A model generated the notes under the pieces. That model was not told the DNA's origin and ran no database searches. It saw only the letters and a list, made by a program, of their open reading frames with translations. Source: Deltaproteobacteria bacterium (GTDB lineage: Bacteria > Desulfobacterota > Desulfobaccia > Desulfobaccales > Desulfobaccaceae). From it: a stretch of 16,113 bases of DNA. Location of the stretch: NCBI GenBank assembly GCA_016874895.1, contig VGSX01000049.1, positions 1-16,113 of the forward strand, written 5' to 3'. The first letter of the stretch is position 1. Each line of letters opens with the position of its first letter. A program made the translations under genes and the position numbers. This document shows, piece by piece, positions 1 through 7,870 of this stretch.

Positions 1-32
1 ATTTTCGGCCCTTCCCGGCCCTTTGGGGGATA

Positions 33-61
33 TTGCATTTCCGCGCCAAATCCCGCATAAT
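33..61 (+). promoter_or_regulatory. Sigma-70-like promoter of the tRNA-Thr gene
   Basis: A -35 hexamer TTGCAT (33-38) and a -10 hexamer CATAAT (56-61) are separated by exactly 17 bp. Transcription would start about 4 nt before the tRNA. Spacing and position fit a constitutive tRNA promoter. This is read by eye. Confidence 0.6.
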
Positions 62-71
62 GCCTGAAAAA

Positions 72-146
72 GCCGGCATAGCTCAGTGGTAGAGCAGCTG
101 ATTCGTAATCAGCAGGTCCGGGGTTCGAATCCCCGTGCCGGCTCCA
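72..146 (+). tRNA. tRNA-Thr, anticodon CGT
   Basis: The acceptor arms GCCGGCA (72-78) and TGCCGGC (136-142) pair fully, followed by discriminator T143 and an encoded CCA (144-146). The T-arm contains GGTTCGAATCC. The anticodon stem GCTGA/TCAGC closes the loop TTCGTAA, so the anticodon is CGT and the codon read is ACG (threonine). A promoter sits directly upstream, so the gene looks intact. The 3' half is overlapped on the opposite strand by the end of an integrase gene, marking this tRNA as the probable integration target of the island to its right. Confidence 0.95.
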
Positions 147-1231
147 GTTTTAAGGGAACTGAGAGGTAGAATGTTTACCAAATCTTTACCGGTAGGTAAA
201 TTCCCCAAAAGGTTTACCGACTCCTTCAAGTGGTCAGGGGAGAGGTGGGAGTAGCGGTCGGTCATCTTTGAATCTGAATGACCCAGGAGCCTTTGAACCG
301 CCTTGAGGTTGGCGCCCTTCATCACCAGGTGGGAAGCAAAGGTGTGTCTGAGGTCATGGAAGCGGAAATCTTCAATCCCGGCCCGCCGGCAAGCCCCGGC
401 GAATGCTTTTTTGACGTCCTGCAACCGCTGGCCGTCTGGCCCCACAAAAACATAGGGGGATTTCCACTTATTCTTTACCTGCAAGTCCCTAAGCACCTGG
501 GCCGCCCGGTCATCTAAAGGGATCTGGCGGCTCTTGCCGCTTTTGGTTTCCTTGAGGTAAATAAAACCATCCCGTACCTGATCCCATTTCAACCCCAGAA
601 TCTCCCCCTTCCGCATGCCGGTATGAAGAGCAATTTCCAGAATAGGGAGCAGGTGAGGGCTACAGGAATTCAAAAGCTTTTCGATTTCCTCTACCGTTAG
701 GTACCGGTGCCGCTGATTATTCTCCCGAAAGGTCAGGCGGGAGCCTTTCCTGAAGGGGGAGACCTCCAGCATGCCCCACTCAACCGCCTTATTCAGCATG
801 TGCTTTAAAGCTGCCATTTCCCGATTAACCGTGGCATCCGTCCGGGGCTTGCCATTGGCGAGAGGGGTAGCTTTCCGAGTGTTCCGGTAGGTTTCCAGGT
901 CCAGATAAGAAAGTTTTATTAACCGTTTGTCTCCAAAGGCCTCAAGCAAATACCTCACTGCATGGCGCTTGAAGGTCCGGAAAGATTTTTGGGTTCCGTA
1001 GTTTTTAATATACTCTTCCGCCAGTTGATTAAAGGTAATGAGCTTTTCTTCCTTTTGGCCGAAAATCTCTTCATAGGTGCCGTCTTTTTTGCTCACCCCT
1101 ACCTGGTTTAGATAGGCCTCGGCCTCCTTCTTGAGTTTAAACACCTTCATTACCCTCTTGCCTTGGGGATCGTAATAATCAATCTGCCAGGTGATCCCCT
1201 TCTTGTTAACCCGCTTCCTTATAGTAGCCAT
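83..1231 (-). CDS. Tyrosine recombinase (phage/island integrase) at tRNA-Thr
   Basis: This integrase of 382 residues probably moves the island in and out of the adjacent tRNA-Thr. An N-terminal arm-binding-like segment (about 1-60) is followed by a SAM-like core-binding domain (about 65-165) and the catalytic domain. Catalytic residues visible are R207 (HTGMRKGE), H292 and R295 (FHDLRHTF), H318 (LLGHSD) and nucleophile Y327 (DRYSH), with K230 or K233 as candidate catalytic lysine. An in-frame start 15 nt further upstream exists, but ATG at 1231 is preferred because GGAGG lies 5 nt before it. The stop codon (83-85) lies inside the tRNA. Residues from about 362 onward are therefore tRNA read antisense and unlikely to be functional protein. 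The start is 2 nt downstream of the stop of an excisionase-like frame, so the two look like a former xis-int pair. Confidence 0.93.
   Translation of the reverse strand: MATIRKRVNKKGITWQIDYYDPQGKRVMKVFKLKKEAEAYLNQVGVSKKDGTYEEIFGQKEEKLITFNQLAEEYIKNYGTQKSFRTFKRHAVRYLLEAFGDKRLIKLSYLDLETYRNTRKATPLANGKPRTDATVNREMAALKHMLNKAVEWGMLEVSPFRKGSRLTFRENNQRHRYLTVEEIEKLLNSCSPHLLPILEIALHTGMRKGEILGLKWDQVRDGFIYLKETKSGKSRQIPLDDRAAQVLRDLQVKNKWKSPYVFVGPDGQRLQDVKKAFAGACRRAGIEDFRFHDLRHTFASHLVMKGANLKAVQRLLGHSDSKMTDRYSHLSPDHLKESVNLLGNLPTGKDLVNILPLSSLKTGAGTGIRTPDLLITNQLLYH
105..146. other. Putative attachment site (tRNA-Thr 3' half)
   Basis: Tyrosine recombinases of genomic islands commonly integrate at the anticodon or T-arm side of tRNA genes and leave the 3' half as the att core. 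Here an integrase gene abuts and overlaps the tRNA 3' end, which fits that pattern. The exact core cannot be delimited because no second copy of the tRNA 3' sequence is visible in the window. Confidence 0.5.
174..217. repeat. Cluster of TTTACC/GGTAAA repeats near the att site
   Basis: TTTACC occurs at 174-179, 185-190 and 212-217, and its complement GGTAAA at 195-200. The middle pair forms an inverted repeat around GGTA. The cluster starts 28 bp from the tRNA end and lies within the integrase 3' coding sequence. Short repeats beside an att core are typical of integrase arm-type or Xis sites, but that role is inferred. One more TTTACC is at 1351-1356. Confidence 0.35.
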
Positions 1232-1233
1232 AG

Positions 1234-1428
1234 CTACCTCCACCATCTCTTAACCTGCCCTTGGCCGGTTAGTTCGTTAGAAGAGCTTTGCTCCCCTTCC
1301 TTCAAAAACGCCCCAAGATCAGTTTCCCTGATTCGCCAGATTTGTTTAGGTTTACCCCCTGTTAGATCGCTTCTTTTAAGCAATTCCCCAACCGTGCCTG
1401 GGGTTAGGGCCAGGAGCTCGGTTTCGAA
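1234..1428 (-). pseudogene. Excisionase-like HTH gene, 5' truncated
   Basis: An open frame of 64 codons ends in TAG 2 nt before the integrase ATG. It contains TPGTVGELLKR, then QIWRIRETDLGAFLKEG. This matches the second half of the HTH_17/AlpA-like excisionase fold, where a recognition helix is followed by a WRI-R--DL-AFL wing. Excisionases are small DNA-bending proteins that steer integrases toward excision, and the position directly before int is the usual one. The frame opens right after a TGA (1429-1431) and has no ATG, GTG or convincing ribosome binding site. The first helix of the fold is missing. The final codons of hsdR overlap its 5' end in another frame. I therefore call it a remnant. 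Initiation at CTG 1413 or TTG 1383 cannot be excluded. Confidence 0.6.
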
Positions 1429-4400
1429 TCATGCGTTTTTTCGTCTCGAATTTGGCTATAAACCTGCTCCAGGAGGTGTTTAGTAACTGCATTCTGAAAA
1501 TCCTTCTCGTTCATAAATTTGGCCGTGATTTCCTCATTTTGCTCCATTCGGTCGATGAAAAGTCCTTCCAGCGCCTTGCGGAAAACGTAACCGAAGTTTT
1601 CCATGGTGTTGGCAATCGCCGCTTGGCGCAGGCTCGTATCGGCCACGGCGTCCTCACGGATCGAATCGAAGAAAAGTTGGTCACCGGGCTTGAACTCCGT
1701 GCCAAAGCGCTCGTTGAGGATGTCGATCAGCTTGGAAAGCTCTATCTCGACACCTCGAGCAATCCCGGTGCCAACGGCTATAGGCCCCGACACCGGCTCC
1801 TGCTTACCCGGTTCCAGGTCAACTGACCCCTCGCTGATCTTCTGTAGCCGATAGAACTTGAGCGCCACCTCATCGTCGAAGTTGTAGACCGGGCCGCGGT
1901 CCCCCCGGGGCAGCTTGGTTAGCAGGAAGCGGATGTAGGAATACAGCTTTTCCAGGTCTGAATCCTGGAAAGGGATAATCTGGGAGAGGAAGGCGTACAG
2001 GTTCCGGTAGGCCACCATAGTCTTGCGGAACTCCTCCCGAACCTCTTCCTCAAGCTCGCGGTAGCGGCTTACCGCCGGGTCGATGCAGGCATTCATCCGC
2101 GCATGGTCAGCATTGCTCTGATGGTGCTTTGGCTTGTAGAAAACCTTGCAGAACTCAGCCACTTCCGCCTTATAGTAGACCTGCTGCGCTTCCAGCTTGG
2201 CCTGTAGCTCATAAAGCTGTTTCGGGTCGGCCCGCTCGCCAATGAGAGTCTGTTCGTAATAGGGTTGGAAAGCCGCCAAAATCTCCTCTGGTTCATTCAC
2301 GAAGTCGAGAACGAAGGTATCCTCCTTGCCCGAATGGGTGCGGTTAAGGCGTGAGAGCGTTTGGACCGCCTGGATGCCGGACAGGCGTTTATCCACATAC
2401 ATCGTATGCAAAAGCGGCTGGTCGAAACCGGTCTGATACTTCTCGGCCACGAGCAGCACCTGGTATTGGTCGGTCCCAAACCGCTCAGGTAGCTCCTTCT
2501 CCCGGATACCCTTATTCATCCCGACTTCTGTGTATTCCACGCCCGGCGCATCGGGGTCCGCCACCGTGCCGGAGAAGGCCACCAGGGTCTTGATTCCTTT
2601 GTATCCCCTTTCGGCGATGTACTTGTCGAAGGATTGCTTGTAACGGACCGCGTGGAGGCGACTGGATGTCGTCACCATGGCTTTAGCCTTGCCGCCGATC
2701 TTGTGCATGGTGAAGTGGCGGAAGTGCTCCACCACAACTTCCGTTTTCTGCGCGATGTTGTAGGGATGCAGGCTCATGAAACGGGCCAGGGCCCGGGCGG
2801 CCTTGCGCTTATCTACGGTGGGATCGTTCTCGATGGATTTGATCAGCCGGTAATACGTCTTGTACGTCGTATAGTTCTGGAGGACGTCAAGAATGAAGCC
2901 CTCCTCGATGGCCTGTCGCATGCTGTAGAGATGGAAAGGTTGCGGCTTGCCGTCCTCTCCCGGCCGACCGAAGACCTCCAGCGTCTTATATTTCGGCGTA
3001 GCGGTGAAGGCGAAAAAGCTGATGTTAGGTTGTCGGCCGCGCTTGGCCATGGTTTTGAGGATTTCTTCCTCGTAATCGGGCAGGCCTTCTTCAGTGGTAT
3101 CCTTTGTCGCCTCTTCGCGAATGACCGCGGCTGCCAAAACGCCTTTGAGTCCCGTCGCCGTCTCGCCGCCCTGGGAGCTGTGGGCCTCGTCGACAATGAC
3201 GGCGTACCGGCGTTTGGGCAGGTCGCCGATCTTTTCCGTCACAAAGGGGAACTTTTGGAGCGTGGTCACGACGATGGGCACCCCCTTGGCCAGGGCCTCC
3301 GCCAACTGGGTGGAGCTCTCGTCGATCTTTTGCACCACTCCCTGCTTGTGCTCGAACTGGTAAATGGTGTTCTGCAACTGCTGGTCCAGGACCACCCGGT
3401 CGGTCACGACGACCACGGAGTCATAGACCTTTTCGTCCTTTTCGTCGTAAAGGCTGGCGAGGCGGTGCGCCAGCCAGGCGATGGAGTTCGATTTGCCGCT
3501 GCCGGCGGAGTGCTGGATCAGGTAGTTGGTCCCAGCGCCGCGCTCCCGGGCGTCGGCCACCATTTTTCGCACGCAATCAAGTTGGTGATAGCGTGGGAAG
3601 ATCATAGTCTCGCGCCTGACCTTCTTGCCGCCAAGCTTCTTCTCCTCCACCTGCAAATGGATGAAACGCGCCAGAATATCAAGGAAGCTATGCCGCTCCA
3701 GGACCGCTTCCCACAGGTAGGCGGTCTTATATCCCCCAGGGTTTTCGGGGTTGCCGGCGCCGGTGTCGCGCCCCTGGTTGAAGGGCAGAAAGTGGGTGTT
3801 CCGGCTCGACAAGCGCGTGGTCATGTAGACCTCATCCGTATCCACCGCGAAATGTACGAGAGCCCGTTTCTTGAACTGGAAGATCAGGTCCGCCGGGTCC
3901 CGGTCGTTCTTGTACTGGGTCACCGCGTGCCGCCAGGTCTGGGCGGTCATGGGATTCTTGAGCTCTCCGGTGGCCACCGGAATGCCGTTCAGGCTCAAGA
4001 CCACGTCCAGGGTATTGGCGTGCCGGTTGGCGTAGCGCAACTGGCGGGTCACGGTGAGGCGGTTGGCGGCGTAGAGCTTCTGGGTATCGGGATTAAGACC
4101 GCTCGCCGGGGCGAAGTAGGCCGCTTGAAAGAGCTTCCCGAAGCACTTGAACCCATGGCGCAGCACGGACAGACACCCCTCATGGAGGGAGTTGAGCGCC
4201 CGGCAGAGATCATCCAGCAGCGTCTCCTCGGCTTTGTCCTTTTGCAGGGTTTCGAGATAGGCCCACTCCTTGGGTTGGGTTTCCCTGACAAAGGCCAGGA
4301 AGACAGTCGGGTCGATACAGCGCTCCCGGTCAAAGGCGTCGCGGTCGCCCGGCTCGTAGCCTCCTGAGCTGACCAGGTAGTGCTCGATCGCGGTTTCAAA

Positions 4401-4442
4401 GGCCTGTTCTGTATGCTGCCCCGGCATCAGGCGCATCCCCAC
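1404..4442 (-). CDS. hsdR: Type I restriction enzyme, R (endonuclease/translocase) subunit
   Basis: HsdR is the ATP-driven DNA translocase and nuclease of a Type I restriction complex (R2M2S). Residue numbers count from GTG 4442 (1012 aa). The N-terminal PD-(D/E)xK nuclease shows D146 and E160-L-K162. The superfamily-2 helicase motor follows, with Walker A HSAGSGKS (311-318), motif Ia around VVVTDRVVLDQQ, DEAH (418-421), motif III FTATPK (479-484) and motif VI QTLSRLNR (694-701). A C-terminal helical region, expected to bind the methylase core, completes a normal-length protein. ATG 4436 and ATG 4427 are alternative starts; GGGGA lies 8 nt before 4427. It is the last gene of the operon, about 100 bp behind the AlbA_2/ATPase gene. 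Its last ten or so codons run over the 5' remnant of an excisionase gene, so the native C-terminus may have been replaced there. Confidence 0.95.
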   Translation of the reverse strand: MGMRLMPGQHTEQAFETAIEHYLVSSGGYEPGDRDAFDRERCIDPTVFLAFVRETQPKEWAYLETLQKDKAEETLLDDLCRALNSLHEGCLSVLRHGFKCFGKLFQAAYFAPASGLNPDTQKLYAANRLTVTRQLRYANRHANTLDVVLSLNGIPVATGELKNPMTAQTWRHAVTQYKNDRDPADLIFQFKKRALVHFAVDTDEVYMTTRLSSRNTHFLPFNQGRDTGAGNPENPGGYKTAYLWEAVLERHSFLDILARFIHLQVEEKKLGGKKVRRETMIFPRYHQLDCVRKMVADARERGAGTNYLIQHSAGSGKSNSIAWLAHRLASLYDEKDEKVYDSVVVVTDRVVLDQQLQNTIYQFEHKQGVVQKIDESSTQLAEALAKGVPIVVTTLQKFPFVTEKIGDLPKRRYAVIVDEAHSSQGGETATGLKGVLAAAVIREEATKDTTEEGLPDYEEEILKTMAKRGRQPNISFFAFTATPKYKTLEVFGRPGEDGKPQPFHLYSMRQAIEEGFILDVLQNYTTYKTYYRLIKSIENDPTVDKRKAARALARFMSLHPYNIAQKTEVVVEHFRHFTMHKIGGKAKAMVTTSSRLHAVRYKQSFDKYIAERGYKGIKTLVAFSGTVADPDAPGVEYTEVGMNKGIREKELPERFGTDQYQVLLVAEKYQTGFDQPLLHTMYVDKRLSGIQAVQTLSRLNRTHSGKEDTFVLDFVNEPEEILAAFQPYYEQTLIGERADPKQLYELQAKLEAQQVYYKAEVAEFCKVFYKPKHHQSNADHARMNACIDPAVSRYRELEEEVREEFRKTMVAYRNLYAFLSQIIPFQDSDLEKLYSYIRFLLTKLPRGDRGPVYNFDDEVALKFYRLQKISEGSVDLEPGKQEPVSGPIAVGTGIARGVEIELSKLIDILNERFGTEFKPGDQLFFDSIREDAVADTSLRQAAIANTMENFGYVFRKALEGLFIDRMEQNEEITAKFMNEKDFQNAVTKHLLEQVYSQIRDEKTHDSKPSSWP

Positions 4443-4544
4443 AGTTACATGCTAGTAATAAACATAACCCATTGATTTCAATAAAATTGCTCTCCGCGAA
4501 AAAAGCATGGCCATGGCCACCAGTTACATCGCGCTACATAGCTT
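4443..4544 (-). promoter_or_regulatory. hsdR upstream gap; possible weak promoter
   Basis: This is the only sizeable gap in the restriction operon. On the minus strand TTGAAA (4481-4476) and TATTAC (4460-4455) could act as -35 and -10, but their 15-bp spacing is short. CAGTTACAT occurs at both 4442-4450 and 4521-4529. There is no clear terminator. Separate expression of hsdR is plausible, since restriction is often timed after methylation, but it is not shown. Confidence 0.25.
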
Positions 4545-5984
4545 TCAAGCCCAGAAGGGAACATAGGTCGCTCCCTCGCCGTGCGGCTTGATCAACTCGG
4601 CGTCAATGGCTTCTCGGATGATCCGCGAAGCCATGGGGTAGTTTGAGTCCTTGATACCCAGTCGTTTCCGGAGCGAGGCGTTGGACATCCGTTTGCCGGA
4701 TACGTAGAGGAGGCAGGCATGCTGATAGCACGCCCGAACGCGCTCCTCTCGGTCCATCTGTGAGAACTTGCGGGGACCATACAGGACCGCGATCGTGCTG
4801 TCTCCGGCGACCCGGAAGTCCGGCGCGGGTAGCTGGAATACCTCCACATTAAAGATCACCTTGTCTATGCCGCTCCCACGCTCCTCACAGATATTCATCC
4901 GACGCATCAGTGCAGCCAGGGCCTCGTTGCGAGATCGGGGCGGTTCATCGATAAAGCGCAGAGTGTCGATGAGCGGCACGCCGGGATTGGAGATTTCCAT
5001 CCGGTCCGTGAAAACTTCAACCATCGGCCCCGCGCCGGTGACGCTGAAGTCCTGGTGGATAAGCGCGTTGGCGACCAACTCCCGCACTGCGATCTCAGGG
5101 TACATACGGACTTCGGTCCGCAGAGCTTGGCCGATCTGTTCGTTCTGGGGTAGCTGGTCGTTGATATAAGCGATGGCCCCCTCGAAGCCGATGGCGTAGC
5201 CTTTGCCGCCCGTCTGCTCCTTAATGGTTTCGACGCGGTTGTCCCCGCGATAGATGATGACCCGGAGGGCCTTCCGGGCCAAGCGGTCGAAGTCGCTCAG
5301 GTTACGGGCGAAGAGGATTGTTCCAACGTTGGTCACGTCGTAGCCGCCGCCGGTTGCAGGGGAGATGATCTTCTCCGCAACCAACCGGTCCAAAATGGCT
5401 GCCCGGTTGTCCGGCAGGGGCTGCTTCATCAAGCGGAAATAGTTCGGGTAATCCAGCAGCGCCAGGACGTCGTCGGAAGAGGCGTTCTCCTTGGCCACGC
5501 CCGTCTCAAAGGGGGCTCGTTCAAAAACCTTCCAAAGTTCCCGTTCCTTTTCGGGGTGGTCATGCAATTTTTTCTTGTAACTGCCGATGCGGATATACTC
5601 GATTCCCTTAAATCGCACCGGCCGATTCGGAGCGGGCTGAATTGCAAAAAGGACGACCGGGGCGCCATCCACCTCGCCCTCGTGGAGGCGTACGTCGACC
5701 CGTGGATTAAGCTGGGTCAGAAGCCAGTTTTCCAGTTCTTCGTTGCCTACCTTGGTTTGCCGGGGGCGGAAAGTGGTGCCCACAATCCGGCGCGTCCGGT
5801 CCTCCACGCCCCAAAGGGCATAGGCGCACGGCTTCCCGTGCAGGGCAGCCGAGTTGGCCAGGGCCGAGACATACTCGCCAATGTCGGCGGGATCGGCCTT
5901 GTTGTGCTTGAACTCCACCCATTCCGTCTCCCGGGGAAGGGTGACGAGTTGGCGCACCAGGCTCTGCAACTGCGCTTTATCCAT
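4545..5984 (-). CDS. Schlafen/AlbA_2-domain protein with GHKL-ATPase-like C-terminal region
   Basis: This 479-residue protein starts with an AlbA_2 (Schlafen-type) domain (about 14-150), recognisable from ETEWVEFKHN and the later IRIGSYKKKLHDHPEKE. A region like the RecG-like/HATPase_c_4 family follows: RELVANALIHQD (301-312) resembles the ATP-binding N-box, ISNPG (331-335) and ERGSGIDK (368-375) the later nucleotide-binding boxes. The C-terminal part looks like a winged helix. Relatives are often annotated as transcriptional regulators or putative DNA-binding proteins and recur in Type I restriction loci, where their job is not settled. ATG 5984 overlaps the hsdS stop by one base (TGATG), so translational coupling is likely; GTG 5987 is the alternative. 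Family assignment is confident; the function here is not known. Confidence 0.85.
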   Translation of the reverse strand: MDKAQLQSLVRQLVTLPRETEWVEFKHNKADPADIGEYVSALANSAALHGKPCAYALWGVEDRTRRIVGTTFRPRQTKVGNEELENWLLTQLNPRVDVRLHEGEVDGAPVVLFAIQPAPNRPVRFKGIEYIRIGSYKKKLHDHPEKERELWKVFERAPFETGVAKENASSDDVLALLDYPNYFRLMKQPLPDNRAAILDRLVAEKIISPATGGGYDVTNVGTILFARNLSDFDRLARKALRVIIYRGDNRVETIKEQTGGKGYAIGFEGAIAYINDQLPQNEQIGQALRTEVRMYPEIAVRELVANALIHQDFSVTGAGPMVEVFTDRMEISNPGVPLIDTLRFIDEPPRSRNEALAALMRRMNICEERGSGIDKVIFNVEVFQLPAPDFRVAGDSTIAVLYGPRKFSQMDREERVRACYQHACLLYVSGKRMSNASLRKRLGIKDSNYPMASRIIREAIDAELIKPHGEGATYVPFWA

Positions 5985-7870
5985 CACCTCTCAGTCCTTG
6001 TGGCCCTGCCCAGTCCCCGAGGAACCAGGCCCTGGTCCCGCATCCACTTCAGGGCCCGGCGCAGGCGGTCTTCGTCGAACCGTTCTTTGCTTTCGTGCCA
6101 GCTCTTGACTTCGTGCAGGATGTCCTCGTCGGAAAATGGCCGGCCGGCGATGACCAGGTCATTCCAGGCGGCGTACAGGGTGGCCACGATCTCGGATTGT
6201 TCAGTATTGAGAGGCCGCATCAACTCCAACAAAGAGTCCAGTCCCTCCCGGTAGTCGGCCCAGTAGTTGTCGAAATACTTGCGGTGCCCGCCGGCCTTCT
6301 CCAACGGGGCATACCTGGTGCCCCAACCATTTTTCAGGGGCGCGAACCACTTCTGGCGCTCCAATTGCTTTTCCACCGAGTGCAACATCCGGTTGTCCAA
6401 AGGCCCGGCTGCCTGGCGCCAGTAGTTGCCCTGGAGGTCCATGCCCAAATGGTGTTCACAGAGATACAAGACCTTCTGGAGCTTCACGCGGCCGAAGTGG
6501 GGATCGTGATGCAGGCGATGGACGATTTCCGCGGCCAGCACAATGCGAGGGAATGCGCTTGGAACTTTTCGGACCTCGTCGCGAACGTCAATTTTCCCCG
6601 TCACCGCCGCCGAGATGAGCGCGGTGCGGTATTCTTTGAGCCGATCTATGCTATCCCGAATTATGTTTATGAGAGTATCGATCTTGCCTGTTTCTTGATT
6701 TAAAAACGAAACAATGGTTTTCTGCTCAAAAGGTGGGGGCAAAAGAATAGATAGGCCTTTTACATCATCTAAGCCAAACCCTTCTTTGGTCCCGCCATAG
6801 AGCTGGATACGGAATTGGTGTTGTCCAATCTCAGACAGCAATACGTATCCCAGCCATTTAGGCTCGCCTTTCCCCAGCATAGGCCTGGTAAGAGCTATAT
6901 GCTGATTGACATACGCCTCGCCAATGTCTTCTTCTATGACTGATATCGATCCAACGTAGGCCGTTATAGAAATAAGGACATCATCCTTTTGGACTCGTGT
7001 ACGTTCAACTTCGGTACCAGCAGGTGGCGTTACAAATTGAATATCACTCAAATTCAGATTCAATGAGAACCTTGATAAGTTCCCGATACGAAGGAAAATC
7101 GCTCCTTCATCGCTATAGTACTGAGACCATCCTCGTGATCCGCTGGTCACAAATCCAATAAGAAACTTTAGCCTCTTTACTTCCCAATATGCCGGTATTT
7201 TACCGAGCCATTCCACCCCGGAGTCTTTCATAGACGTGTTGGGGTCCAGACCCTTGGTGACGGCGTGGCTGATAAGGGCGGCGCGCTTCTCTTGCAGCAA
7301 CTCAATCTGCCGCTGCTTTTTCTCAATCAAGGCGTCGATCCGCCCCGTCTCCCGGTCCAGGAAGTCGGTAATGGCGCGTTGTTCATCTTGCGAAGGGACC
7401 AGCGTGGGCAAGTTACCGATAAATTCCCAACTCGCCCTGGGCATTTTTGCCCCATAGGTCGAAGAATCCACGACCGAGATGAAATCTTTGGACAGCATGT
7501 AGTAGAAAAGGAAATGTTGGGTCACACACTTCGGTTTGAGAACAAGTAATTCACCGGTACAAATGCCGTCTTCGGAAGCGCGGTGAACTTTGGCCAGATA
7601 GGGACGTAGCTTTCCGAAAAGGACGTCACCCAGGCGAATACGGTTCGACTGTCCTTCACTGCTCGAAGGTTCGGCGGTTATGATTCGCTTACCAGTCCAT
7701 GACTCTATGTGCTCAAGGCCGATATAAGGGAGATCCGTGTCCCGTGCTTCAACTTTCTCGTTAATAAGTTGGGCACTGTATTTTAAACGTTTTATAGCCC
7801 AACGCTCTGGCACCTCCCCCAGCCAATCGACGCCGGAAGGCTTGTAGCCGGGATACGGCTGCCACCTCAT
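5984..7870 (-). CDS. hsdS: Type I restriction S (specificity) subunit with a C-terminal extension
   Basis: HsdS chooses the bipartite DNA target of the methylase and nuclease. Residues 1-430 have the usual two-fold layout. Repeated starts GVDWLGEVPERW (13-24) and GVEWLGKIPAYW (218-229) lead two target recognition domains. The conserved helical spacers at about 162-205 and 382-425 share DF-or-SFL-ETG-ID and ALIS-AVT. About 198 further residues (431-628) are not part of a standard S subunit. They include VKLQKVLYLCEHHLG (462-476) and AAGP (487-490), reminiscent of the Panacea/SocA-like fold. ATG 7870 is chosen because the S-subunit homology begins there and it overlaps the preceding stop as ATGA. 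The recognition domains are AT-richer than the rest, as expected for parts exchanged between systems. The target sequence cannot be read from the protein. Confidence 0.93.
   Translation of the reverse strand: MRWQPYPGYKPSGVDWLGEVPERWAIKRLKYSAQLINEKVEARDTDLPYIGLEHIESWTGKRIITAEPSSSEGQSNRIRLGDVLFGKLRPYLAKVHRASEDGICTGELLVLKPKCVTQHFLFYYMLSKDFISVVDSSTYGAKMPRASWEFIGNLPTLVPSQDEQRAITDFLDRETGRIDALIEKKQRQIELLQEKRAALISHAVTKGLDPNTSMKDSGVEWLGKIPAYWEVKRLKFLIGFVTSGSRGWSQYYSDEGAIFLRIGNLSRFSLNLNLSDIQFVTPPAGTEVERTRVQKDDVLISITAYVGSISVIEEDIGEAYVNQHIALTRPMLGKGEPKWLGYVLLSEIGQHQFRIQLYGGTKEGFGLDDVKGLSILLPPPFEQKTIVSFLNQETGKIDTLINIIRDSIDRLKEYRTALISAAVTGKIDVRDEVRKVPSAFPRIVLAAEIVHRLHHDPHFGRVKLQKVLYLCEHHLGMDLQGNYWRQAAGPLDNRMLHSVEKQLERQKWFAPLKNGWGTRYAPLEKAGGHRKYFDNYWADYREGLDSLLELMRPLNTEQSEIVATLYAAWNDLVIAGRPFSDEDILHEVKSWHESKERFDEDRLRRALKWMRDQGLVPRGLGRATRTER

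Noticed and set aside
2634..4367. Long open frame on the plus strand (577 codons)
   Set aside because: It is antisense to hsdR throughout. The protein has no recognisable motif, and the opposite frame carries the full helicase motif set. It is a product of GC-rich third positions.
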